Assembly: GCA_945906725.1 (NCBI GenBank) | Contig: CAMDRI010000054.1 | Span: 1-32,604, forward strand | DNA length: 32,604 nucleotides | Direction of reading: 5' to 3' | From: Candidatus Kuenenia stuttgartensis | GTDB taxonomy: Bacteria; Planctomycetota; Planctomycetia; Planctomycetales; Planctomycetaceae | Shown here: positions 1 through 6,677 of the stretch, piece after piece | Layout: each line of letters begins with the position of its first letter | Numbering within the stretch: position 1 is the stretch's first letter | Translations under genes and position numbers: made by a program | The notes under the pieces: model-generated | The model's input: only the letters and a program-made list of their open reading frames with translations | Databases searched by the model: none | What the model was told of the DNA's origin: nothing

Positions 1-126
1 CCGAAACCGCTCGAACCGCCCACGCCACTCCGAAACCTTCCGCCCATCCGCTCGACGCGACATGACGCCTCCAAGTTGAAAAGGTTGTGAATCAACAACC
101 CCGCCAACTTACTCGACGCGTCAAGA

Positions 127-1179
127 TTGGTGCTGATGAGCGCTCACGGACGCGAAACGATCAAGACGCCGAACCAAGACCCCGCAACGCGGCAGAAGGG
201 CAGCCGTGCGACGTGGACGCTCAAGCCGCTCAAGTTTGATGAACTCCCTGCCGCTGTGGAACTCGCACGGGAACGCCTGAAAGACAACCCGACGTTCCTG
301 GCTCGGCAAGAGCGGCTCGGCATCGAACGAGCGTTGTCCTACAAGGTGGCAGTCACGACCGGGCTGCGGCGCGGTGAACTCGCCTCATTGACGGTCGGGC
401 AACTCGACCTCGACGGCAACTTCCCGCACATCAGGTTGAAAGCGGCCGACGAAAAGAATCGCCAAGGGAATTCGATCCCGCTGCGGCGCGACGTGGCCGA
501 CGAACTGCGGGAGTGGGTGGCGAGCCTGTCTGATCGTGCGGCCGGCTCGGCGGACGTGCTCGCCTTTCGTCGTGATGCTGTCGCGAAACTGCCTGCCTCA
601 ACGCGGCTGCTCAAGATCCCGAAAGCGTTCTGCCGGATTCTCGACCGCGACTTGAAGGCGGCCGGCATCCCGAAGCGTGACGACCGAGGCCGCACGATCG
701 ACGTTCACGCATTGCAACACACGTTCGGCACGATGTTGAGCAAGGCCGGAGTCTCGCCAAGAGTCGCACAAGCCGCGATGCGGCATTCGAGCATCGACCT
801 GACGATGAACGTCTACACGGACCCGCGACTGCTGGACGTGCAAGGCGCGGTCGAATCTCTGCCGTCGATGTCCGTCACGTCCGACCCCACGGAGAACCGG
901 CAACGTATCGCGGTTGGGGCCGAGAATTTGGTTGCACCACTGGTTGCACCAACTCGTGACTTTTCGAGAGATTTGCAGTCAACGCCTGTCACTCTGGCCG
1001 CATTTTCACAAGAGAGCGACTTCGCCGAGACGCTCGCCGCAACTGCTGTTGCTGACAATGAAAAACGCTCGCTGTCACAGACTGACAGCGAGCGTTCAAA
1101 ATCGGGCTGGCGGGATTTGAACCCACGACCTCCTACACCCCAAGCAGGCGCGCTAGCCAGACTGCGCTACAGCCCGTGA
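127..1179 (+). CDS. Tyrosine recombinase/integrase, probably degenerate
   Basis: Catalytic half of a phage-type tyrosine recombinase, which would cut and rejoin DNA at an attachment site. Visible active-site positions, numbered from the TTG at 127: Arg81 in TGLRRGEL, Lys110 in EKNRQG, His194 in VHALQHTF, His220 in MRHSSIDLT and the nucleophile Tyr230 in MNVYTD. The box II arginine (HxxR) is replaced by Gln197 (codon caa at 715), which would be expected to cripple catalysis. The N-terminal core-binding domain is missing: the same frame is open from base 1 but has TGA at 88-90, and residues just after it (NPANLLDAS) still look like the family, so the start at 127, or ATG at 136, may be only what remains. 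The last 25 or so codons lie antisense to tRNA-Pro and its terminator, and the stop falls next to the tRNA 5' end. It reads as the remnant of an element integrated at tRNA-Pro. Confidence 0.75.
   Translation: MVLMSAHGRETIKTPNQDPATRQKGSRATWTLKPLKFDELPAAVELARERLKDNPTFLARQERLGIERALSYKVAVTTGLRRGELASLTVGQLDLDGNFPHIRLKAADEKNRQGNSIPLRRDVADELREWVASLSDRAAGSADVLAFRRDAVAKLPASTRLLKIPKAFCRILDRDLKAAGIPKRDDRGRTIDVHALQHTFGTMLSKAGVSPRVAQAAMRHSSIDLTMNVYTDPRLLDVQGAVESLPSMSVTSDPTENRQRIAVGAENLVAPLVAPTRDFSRDLQSTPVTLAAFSQESDFAETLAATAVADNEKRSLSQTDSERSKSGWRDLNPRPPTPQAGALARLRYSP
1061..1096 (-). terminator. Rho-independent terminator of tRNA-Pro
   Basis: A perfect 14-bp inverted repeat (1064-1077 with 1083-1096, loop 1078-1082) is followed on the minus strand by five T residues. 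It begins six bases after the tRNA-Pro 3' end and so terminates that transcript. The integrase frame on the other strand reads straight through it. Confidence 0.8.
1102..1176 (-). tRNA. tRNA-Pro (anticodon GGG)
   Basis: A complete cloverleaf reads on the minus strand. The acceptor stem CGGGCTG pairs with CAGCCCG, with discriminator A at 1102. The anticodon stem CCTGC/GTAGG encloses loop TTGGGGT, giving anticodon GGG, which reads CCC proline codons. The T arm GTGGG/CCCGC has loop TTCAAAT. The C1-G72 first pair is typical of bacterial tRNA-Pro. CCA is not encoded. The integrase gene overlaps the whole tRNA on the opposite strand, which suggests the tRNA 3' half served as an attachment site. Confidence 0.95.
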
Positions 1180-1297
1180 AAAAATCGGATTTGGCATGAG
1201 TGACCGTTGGTCCTCTCAATGCCTCGCCGATGGCGGGCGGAGTTATCGCAGTGGGACTCGTGAAATACAAGCGCGACAACGTTTGTGTGTGAGCATG

Positions 1298-2104
1298 TTA
1301 CACCGAGGGGCTGATGTTGGATTCGGGCGGTATCGAAGCGGCTGAGAACTGGCGGGCTATGGTCTGACGGTAGCTCTTGAAGCGTGGGTCGCCTTCGATC
1401 TCTTTGAGTTCTTCGCGGAGTTCCTCGCGCGTCATTTGCAAGGAGCGCTCGAAGCGCCAGCGTTGCCAGGCGTAGTCCAGTGCGGCGTATGCCAGCAGGG
1501 CCAGAGTGACGTGAGCGACAAGTTGCATGGTGGCTGAGCCGAACTCCGTGAGTTGACTCGAGACGTCAGTGGACTGGCTGGCGGACGATCTGAGTAATTG
1601 CGGTGACACGGCCAAACCAATCACACCGACGACAATGATGACCTTCATGGTCAGCCTCAGAGCGCGGCCGATCGTCGCCAAAGTTGCCAAACGTTGCAGT
1701 CCCGCGAGCGGCGACAGTCGCGACCACTGAGGTGCTGAATTCTCCCAGCGCCAGAACCAGCCGATTTGAGAAAAATGAGCCACCAGAAGCAGGGCGGTGA
1801 CGGTCACCAGCGGCCAGCTTGCGGACGCAAGAAACGTCCACGCCAAGTCTCGAAGCTGAACAATCGCCGTTGAGGTTAGGAGTGCGGTCTGGCCGGCGTG
1901 TTCCAGCGTGGCTCGAAGTGAGGAACTGGCGGTGGTCGCAAACTTCACGAACCACCAGGAGAGTACGCTCCAGATGGCCACCAGGCGCGCCGCGGTGAGC
2001 AATTCGACGCTGTGCGCGACCAAGCCGCGCTCACGAGCTTGCCGTCGATGACGCTCGGTCGGGCGTTCGGTGCGGGCCTCAGAGTTTTCGTCGAGCAGTG
2101 CCAT
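1298..2104 (-). CDS. flhB: Flagellar export protein FlhB, lacking the C-terminal domain
   Basis: FlhB is the export-gate membrane protein of the flagellar type III secretion system; its cytoplasmic domain self-cleaves at NPTH and switches substrate specificity. This 268-residue ORF has the family start (charged residues with TERPTERHRRQARERG, then AHSVEL), about four membrane segments (roughly residues 37-55, 85-110, 145-170 and 185-210) and the linker EELKEIEGDPRFKSYRQ. It stops about 25 residues after the GDP motif, just before the place of NPTH. FlhB is normally about 350-380 residues, so the autocleavage domain is absent. The 120 bases downstream, read in all three frames, contain no NPTH. 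It is the last gene of the cluster, 9 bases after fliR. The missing domain may lie elsewhere, or the gene may be broken. Confidence 0.85.
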   Translation of the reverse strand: MALLDENSEARTERPTERHRRQARERGLVAHSVELLTAARLVAIWSVLSWWFVKFATTASSSLRATLEHAGQTALLTSTAIVQLRDLAWTFLASASWPLVTVTALLLVAHFSQIGWFWRWENSAPQWSRLSPLAGLQRLATLATIGRALRLTMKVIIVVGVIGLAVSPQLLRSSASQSTDVSSQLTEFGSATMQLVAHVTLALLAYAALDYAWQRWRFERSLQMTREELREELKEIEGDPRFKSYRQTIARQFSAASIPPESNISPSV

Positions 2105-2113
2105 TGAGAGGAT

Positions 2114-2914
2114 TCAGCGAGATGTGTTCGAGTTGTTGGCCAGAATCGTGATGCCCTCTCGGACGGAATCGGAGATCGCTTGCTGGATGCCGGACAAACT
2201 CGCCACCAGCACGAGAGCGGCGACGATCGGCCGTGTCGTATTGCCGATACAGGTCGATGCTCCCGGCAGTCCGGCGGCACCGAGCAATCCGAAGCCCAAA
2301 TTGATGAGCGTCATTGTCGCCAGTGCCGGCGCGATCAACAGCAGCGAGAGTTGGCAAGATTGTTGGAGGAGTTCGGCCACGACGTTGGATTCCCAAACTC
2401 CGGCCGCAGCGCCGAGCGGCCAAGCTCGAAAGCTGTCGGCCAGAATCTTCACCGCTTGCAGGTGTCCGTTGATGGGTGAGCAGAGCAAAAAACATGCAGC
2501 ACCCCACAGCGTGAGCCAACGCGCGAGCGGCGAGCCGCCGAGCAGATCGGCGTCCTCGTCGGCAGGCAAAGCGTGTTGTTGGTCGAGTAGGCGTCCTGCC
2601 AGCGGAATGGCCCACAGGATCAGCAGCGATCCGCAGCCGAGCATGAATCCCAAACCAACTTCTGTGGCGGCGGCCGGCACGAAGCTCGCCGGATCAAAAG
2701 CAGTCAACATTGTCGTGCCGACCAACGGAGTCAGCAGCAACGAAAGAACCAGAGCCAATCCGAAACGTGCTTGCCAAGGCAAGATCGCTCGACCGAGCAA
2801 CGGCCCGACTGCGAGCAGTCCTGTCACTCGCGCTAGAACCAATCCAAACATTGCGAGTTGTCCCGTCCACGGAGTCAACCACACGGCCAGATCAGCGAGA
2901 GCGAATTGCGGCAT
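2114..2914 (-). CDS. fliR: Flagellar biosynthetic protein FliR
   Basis: FliR is an inner-membrane component of the flagellar export gate and assembles with FliP and FliQ into the channel through which flagellar subunits pass. The 266-residue length is normal for the family. The protein is strongly hydrophobic, with about six membrane segments starting at residues 20-37 (FGLVLARVTGLLAVGPLLG) and a C-terminal block around 185-245 that contains the LATMTLINLGFGLL stretch typical of FliR. It lies 4 bases after fliQ and 9 bases before flhB, the usual fliP-fliQ-fliR-flhB order, so the four genes are very probably co-transcribed. I assign it by hydropathy, the C-terminal motif and position. Confidence 0.92.
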   Translation of the reverse strand: MPQFALADLAVWLTPWTGQLAMFGLVLARVTGLLAVGPLLGRAILPWQARFGLALVLSLLLTPLVGTTMLTAFDPASFVPAAATEVGLGFMLGCGSLLILWAIPLAGRLLDQQHALPADEDADLLGGSPLARWLTLWGAACFLLCSPINGHLQAVKILADSFRAWPLGAAAGVWESNVVAELLQQSCQLSLLLIAPALATMTLINLGFGLLGAAGLPGASTCIGNTTRPIVAALVLVASLSGIQQAISDSVREGITILANNSNTSR

Positions 2915-2918
2915 GGCA

Positions 2919-3185
2919 TCACCCTCCGTGCGGAATGGATTCGATCAGCAACCGAGCGAACTCCGTCAACCGCGAAGCCATCCATGGGAGTAACGCAGCT
3001 CCGGCAAACACGGCGGCGAACAATTTCGGGACGAAGCTCAGAGTTTGATCGCTCAATTGAGTCGCCGCTTGAAACACACTGACGAGCAAACCCACTACCA
3101 GACACACCGCCAGCAGAGGACCGGCGATGTGCAGCGCCAGCCAGAGCGAGTTGCGGGTGAGTTCGGTGGCTTGATCGGGAGTCAT
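2919..3185 (-). CDS. fliQ: Flagellar biosynthetic protein FliQ
   Basis: FliQ is a small two-helix hairpin subunit of the flagellar export gate. The 88 residues match the usual family length. The sequence carries the first membrane helix (about 16-36, LALHIAGPLLAVCLVVGLLV), the conserved polar turn SVFQAATQLSDQTLSFVPKL, and a second helix (about 53-75). The gene sits between fliP and fliR. A 105-base gap separates it from fliP, and that gap is filled mainly by a 7-bp tandem repeat, so the otherwise tight operon is interrupted here. Confidence 0.93.
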   Translation of the reverse strand: MTPDQATELTRNSLWLALHIAGPLLAVCLVVGLLVSVFQAATQLSDQTLSFVPKLFAAVFAGAALLPWMASRLTEFARLLIESIPHGG

Positions 3186-3187
3186 TT

Positions 3188-3251
3188 CAGAGGTCAGAGG
3201 TCAGAGGTCAGAGGTCAGAGGTCAGAGGTCAGAGGTCAGAGGTCAGAGGTC
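3188..3251. repeat. Tandem 7-bp repeat (AGGTCAG), eight copies
   Basis: Eight perfect head-to-tail copies of AGGTCAG run from 3191 to 3246, followed by a partial copy AGGTC. The array fills most of the gap between fliQ and fliP, just upstream of the fliQ start on the minus strand. A degenerate inverted version (CTGACTTCTGATCTCTGACTTC, split here as CTGACTTC, TGATCTC and TGACTTC) follows at about 3265-3287 and could pair with it. Confidence 0.95.
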
Positions 3252-3290
3252 GTCCGGTTGGCCGCTGACTTCTGATCTCTGACTTCTTTT

Positions 3291-4169
3291 TCAAGAGACG
3301 CTGGCGAGCAACATGCCGACGGTCAGGAACCAGCCGTCGATGAGCACGAACAGCAGGAGTTTGAAGGGCAACGCAACGGAACTGGGTGTCATCGTCGTCA
3401 GGCCCAGCGCGGTCAGCACGGAGGCGATGACGAAGTCGATCACCAGGAATGGCAGGAACAATTGAAAGCCGATCAAGAAACCGGTTTTGAGTTCGCTCAG
3501 CAGAAATGAGGGCAATAGGACGGAGATGGGTACGTTGTCGTAGCTCTTCGGTTCGGGTTCGTCGGTTTCGCCGGCGTGCTGACGTTGCAGGTCCAGCAGC
3601 ATCCAGACGCCGTCAGCGTTTCCAGAGGCTTCGATTTGGCGGCTCATGAAGCGGCGAATCGGCGCGATCATTTTCGGCAGCGCCTTTTCGAACGCGGCCG
3701 TCGAGTTCTCGGCGGATGCGGATTTTGAATACGGCTTCCAACCGGACTCATACGATTCTCTCCACACGGGAGCCATCACGGTGAAGGTCAGGAACAGACT
3801 CAAGGCCATCAGAATTTGATTGGGTAAGACCTGCGGTGTGCCGAGCGCCTGCCGCAACAAGCCAAGCACGACCGCGAAGCGGACGAAGCAGGTGCTCATC
3901 AGCAGCACGGCTGGGACGAGGCTCAGCACGGTCGCACCAATCAACCACGGCAATGACGCCGACAACGATTGCGGGGTGACGAGGTTGGTAGGCTCAAACG
4001 GCGCGGCTTCGGCAGCGAACGCCGTCGATTTCATCAGTACGAGCAGGCCAAACGAGATCAGCCCAACCAACCCGAAGCGTATGCGAGGGTGAACGCTTCG
4101 CCACGCTTTGCTACGAATCACGACGATTGAGTATTCGCCCTCGTTGACGCTTCGGGTTAGTGACGTCAT
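3291..4169 (-). CDS. fliP: Flagellar biosynthetic protein FliP
   Basis: FliP is the core pore-forming subunit of the flagellar export gate. The 292-residue product is longer than the usual 240-260, because about 30 residues precede a typical signal peptide (hydrophobic block about 34-50, AFAAEA cleavage region). Family motifs are clear: LSLVPAVLLMSTCFVRFAVV, ALGTPQVLPNQILMALSLFLTF, the soluble loop with IRRFM, SELKTGFLIGFQLFLPFLVID and the C-terminal PFKLLLFVLIDGW. The ATG at 4169 overlaps the stop of the fliN-fliO ORF as ATGA, which argues for this long start and for translational coupling. A downstream Met nearer the hydrophobic block is an alternative. Confidence 0.95.
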   Translation of the reverse strand: MTSLTRSVNEGEYSIVVIRSKAWRSVHPRIRFGLVGLISFGLLVLMKSTAFAAEAAPFEPTNLVTPQSLSASLPWLIGATVLSLVPAVLLMSTCFVRFAVVLGLLRQALGTPQVLPNQILMALSLFLTFTVMAPVWRESYESGWKPYSKSASAENSTAAFEKALPKMIAPIRRFMSRQIEASGNADGVWMLLDLQRQHAGETDEPEPKSYDNVPISVLLPSFLLSELKTGFLIGFQLFLPFLVIDFVIASVLTALGLTTMTPSSVALPFKLLLFVLIDGWFLTVGMLLASVS

Positions 4170-5245
4170 GGACGCACCTCCGACATCGAAGTGGAGGTGA
4201 CGGATCGAGCGAACATCAGCCGCGCGTCAAGTCGATCGTCGAGTTCGTTTGGAAGTGCGACTTTTGTGGGAGGAGACGCTTTTGGCTTTGAGCCAGTCGG
4301 CTTGTGCAACATCGACCGAAACGTTTCGACGAGTGTTTGGTCTCGTTGTGTCGAGCGGCACAGGCCGGCGAGGCAGTCGATCTCGACCGGGTCAGTGATC
4401 TCGGCAAGCGTCTGCAGGCCATGTGGCGACTGGCTCAGCACGAGCAACCGCGAACCGCAGCGAGCCAGCATAACCGACGTGCGCGGGTCGATCGCTTTGC
4501 GGCCGAGTACCTCAAAGACCTCGCTGGGCAACCCGCGCGCGGCGGCCGGTGATCGGGTCTTCAACCAGCGAGCACCGACGACGATCAGTCCGACGACGAA
4601 CAACAACGGCCACACGGTTGCCGACCAACTGGTCGTGGCGTTGCCAGAAGCGCGATTCGCGTCACGTGTCGCGGCGGCCGAGCGGCGTGGCAAGGGCGTT
4701 TCGTTGGACGTTGGCGGCGTGTCAGTGACTCTTGTCGAGGCGTCGGAACCTTTTTTTGTTTCCAGCGCTGTTCGTGATCCACGCACAGTTTCGAACGGTG
4801 TTTCGAGACGCTCGGATTCGTTGTCAAACACGAACGCGCCGGATCGTTCGTCGGCCAGGCTGGTTGAAATACCGATCGCGAACCAAGCCACCAGTAGCAA
4901 CAACAGTTCCACGATGCGGACACCAAGCTGACCGTTGACGACGACCAACTCACCGCGTGCGACGGAACGGCCTTCGACGACGACATCGAGCGGTTCGTCC
5001 GCGAGTTGATCCAGCCGCAATGAGTCGCCCGGTTGCAACGGCTGTGTCGCGAGGTCGATCGTGGTTCGTCCAAACTCCAACGTAACGGAGACCGAGTCTT
5101 GTTCGGTTTCGCCAATATCTTTCTCGGATTGCAATTCCGCGTCGATCATGGCAACCCAGCGATTCACGTCGGCGGACGAACGCGCGCGGTCGCGCGGAGC
5201 AGTCGCGTCGTTCGAGCAAACAGTCGCAGAGGTCGCACGCTTCAT
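4166..5245 (-). CDS. Fused flagellar FliN-FliO protein
   Basis: A single 359-residue ORF carries two proteins that are normally separate. Residues 50-113 form a SpoA/FliN domain: the run from VSVTLEFGRTTIDLA through QPGDSLRLDQLADEPLDVVV, ARGELVVVNGQ and LGVRIVEL is the classic C-ring FliN module. It passes without a stop into a hydrophobic segment (112-129) that resembles a FliO leader, a low-complexity Ser/Thr-rich stretch (135-207), a second membrane helix (209-227) and a FliO cytoplasmic domain (238-297, with VLGRKAIDPRTSVMLARCGSRLLVL). The topology is consistent: FliN inside, two membrane passes, FliO inside. FliN belongs to the switch complex and FliO is an assembly factor for FliP. The fusion occupies the normal fliN-fliO-fliP position and overlaps fliP by 4 bases. 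Internal initiation producing free FliO cannot be excluded. Confidence 0.85.
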   Translation of the reverse strand: MKRATSATVCSNDATAPRDRARSSADVNRWVAMIDAELQSEKDIGETEQDSVSVTLEFGRTTIDLATQPLQPGDSLRLDQLADEPLDVVVEGRSVARGELVVVNGQLGVRIVELLLLLVAWFAIGISTSLADERSGAFVFDNESERLETPFETVRGSRTALETKKGSDASTRVTDTPPTSNETPLPRRSAAATRDANRASGNATTSWSATVWPLLFVVGLIVVGARWLKTRSPAAARGLPSEVFEVLGRKAIDPRTSVMLARCGSRLLVLSQSPHGLQTLAEITDPVEIDCLAGLCRSTQRDQTLVETFRSMLHKPTGSKPKASPPTKVALPNELDDRLDARLMFARSVTSTSMSEVRP

Positions 5246-5338
5246 GGCATCCCTGCCGCAGATGCCGGCTCCCAGCCAGCTTGTGGGCGAGGTCGTATAT
5301 GCCGCTCCCGAAAAACGGTCAATGCGAAGTCTGCCAAC

Positions 5339-6427
5339 TCACGCCGCTCGTGAATGGAGCTGGCGTTTTTCGATCAGGCGGACCAGGGCCGCGCAGACTC
5401 GTTCGGTCGACAGTTCATCCATGCAGCACAAGTGCGTACGGCCGGAATGGGGGCATTCCTTCTTGTAGCTGGCCGCGCAGGCAACGTGTGTGGAAACAAA
5501 CTCGTGCTGCTCGCCCGGTGGTCCCGAGATCGCCGGGCTGGTGCAGGTGAAGATTCCCAAGACGGAAGTGCCGAGACCGGCCGCGAGGTGCATCGGGCCA
5601 GAGTCATTCGTCAGCACGACATCGACCGAGGACAACACCGCCGAGAGCTGCTTAAGTGTTGTCTGACCGGTCAGATTCAACACTGCCTTCCGCGACACAA
5701 ATCCGTGCAGCAGAGTTTGTAATTCGTTGGAGACCGGCAGTTCGACCTTGCTGCCGAGGATCACCACCGAGAATCCGTATTGCCGCATCGCTTTGTGGGC
5801 CACGACGGCAAACTTTTCGAGTGGCCAGCGCTTCGTCATCCAGCCTGCTCCTGGATGGATCGCCAGGATTGGTCCGGCCAAGCCGCTCAATGAGTTCGCA
5901 GCCCAGTCACGATCCGCAACGGTCGTCGGCACGATCGTCTGGGGAGTACGATCGCCGAATCCAAGCTCCTCGGCGATTCGCCAGTATCTTCGAAACGCCG
6001 ACATCCCTTTGCTGGTGCCGGAGATCGTTTGATGACACGCCAAGCTCGCCCCTTCGCGAGCCGTTTCCAGACCGACTCGCAACGGAGCGCGAGTTGCGGC
6101 GGTCATTACGCCGGAGCGCATCAGGCCTTGCAGGTCGAAGACCAGATCGAATTGACGTTGCCGCAGGTCTTGCAGCAGTTGCCAATAGTGAGTGGCTCCG
6201 CCGCGTCGATGAAAGTGCAGCAGTTCGTGCAACAGCGGATGCCCTTCGAGCAGGTCCGCGAACTCGTGATTGATGACCCAGGAAATTGTCGCATGCGGGA
6301 ATCGCTCGCGCAGCACCGGCAACAGCGGCAGCGATTGGACGACATCCCCCAAGGCGCTGGGCTTGACGACGCAAATGCGCCGAACATCCAGCTCGTCGAG
6401 CCGACGATTCAAACTCGCGGTCGCCAT
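5339..6427 (-). CDS. Glycosyltransferase family 9 (heptosyltransferase-like)
   Basis: A GT-B fold glycosyltransferase of family 9, which in Gram-negatives transfers heptose from ADP-heptose to lipopolysaccharide core. Visible signatures over 362 residues: ICVVKPSALGDVVQSLPLLP at 18-37, the nucleotide-sugar motif HPGAGWMTKRWP at 191-202, and NDSGPMHLAAGLGTSVLGIF at 274-293. The C-terminal region has a cysteine cluster (CAASYKKECPHSGRTHLCC, about 318-337) often seen in this family. It lies 93 bases upstream of the fliN-fliO gene on the same strand and may share its promoter; whether it glycosylates lipopolysaccharide or something else cannot be told. The substrate is inferred from the family only. 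Confidence 0.9.
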   Translation of the reverse strand: MATASLNRRLDELDVRRICVVKPSALGDVVQSLPLLPVLRERFPHATISWVINHEFADLLEGHPLLHELLHFHRRGGATHYWQLLQDLRQRQFDLVFDLQGLMRSGVMTAATRAPLRVGLETAREGASLACHQTISGTSKGMSAFRRYWRIAEELGFGDRTPQTIVPTTVADRDWAANSLSGLAGPILAIHPGAGWMTKRWPLEKFAVVAHKAMRQYGFSVVILGSKVELPVSNELQTLLHGFVSRKAVLNLTGQTTLKQLSAVLSSVDVVLTNDSGPMHLAAGLGTSVLGIFTCTSPAISGPPGEQHEFVSTHVACAASYKKECPHSGRTHLCCMDELSTERVCAALVRLIEKRQLHSRAA

Positions 6428-6677
6428 CTCAATTGCCTTCCCTGGCGGGCGCAGAAAACGAAATCTCTGGCCGATCGTCTCCGAGTCCGGCCCACTTGGG
6501 GCGGGAATCTAGTTGGACCTCGAATCCTGGCCAAGACAAGTCTCGGTTAGGCCGATCGGACCGACGCTCGCGCCATCGTTTTCCGGCGACCCGCGGGCCG
6601 GTAAGCTGTCCACCGGCGACAAAGAATCTCGGATTTCCTCGACTTTGGTAGCCCTTCTCGAGATGCAGGAGCGAACG

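Noticed and set aside
1177..1297. Missing FlhB C-terminus in another frame after 1298
   Set aside because: All three minus-strand frames were read and none shows NPTH or the following FlhB pattern; a stretch reading VVALVF is too short to count.
2070..2993. 307-codon plus-strand ORF across fliR
   Set aside because: Low-complexity Ser/Arg/Pro composition and complete overlap with fliR, which has family features.
3188..3251. The 7-bp array as a CRISPR
   Set aside because: Units are 7 bp with no spacers, so it is a simple tandem repeat.
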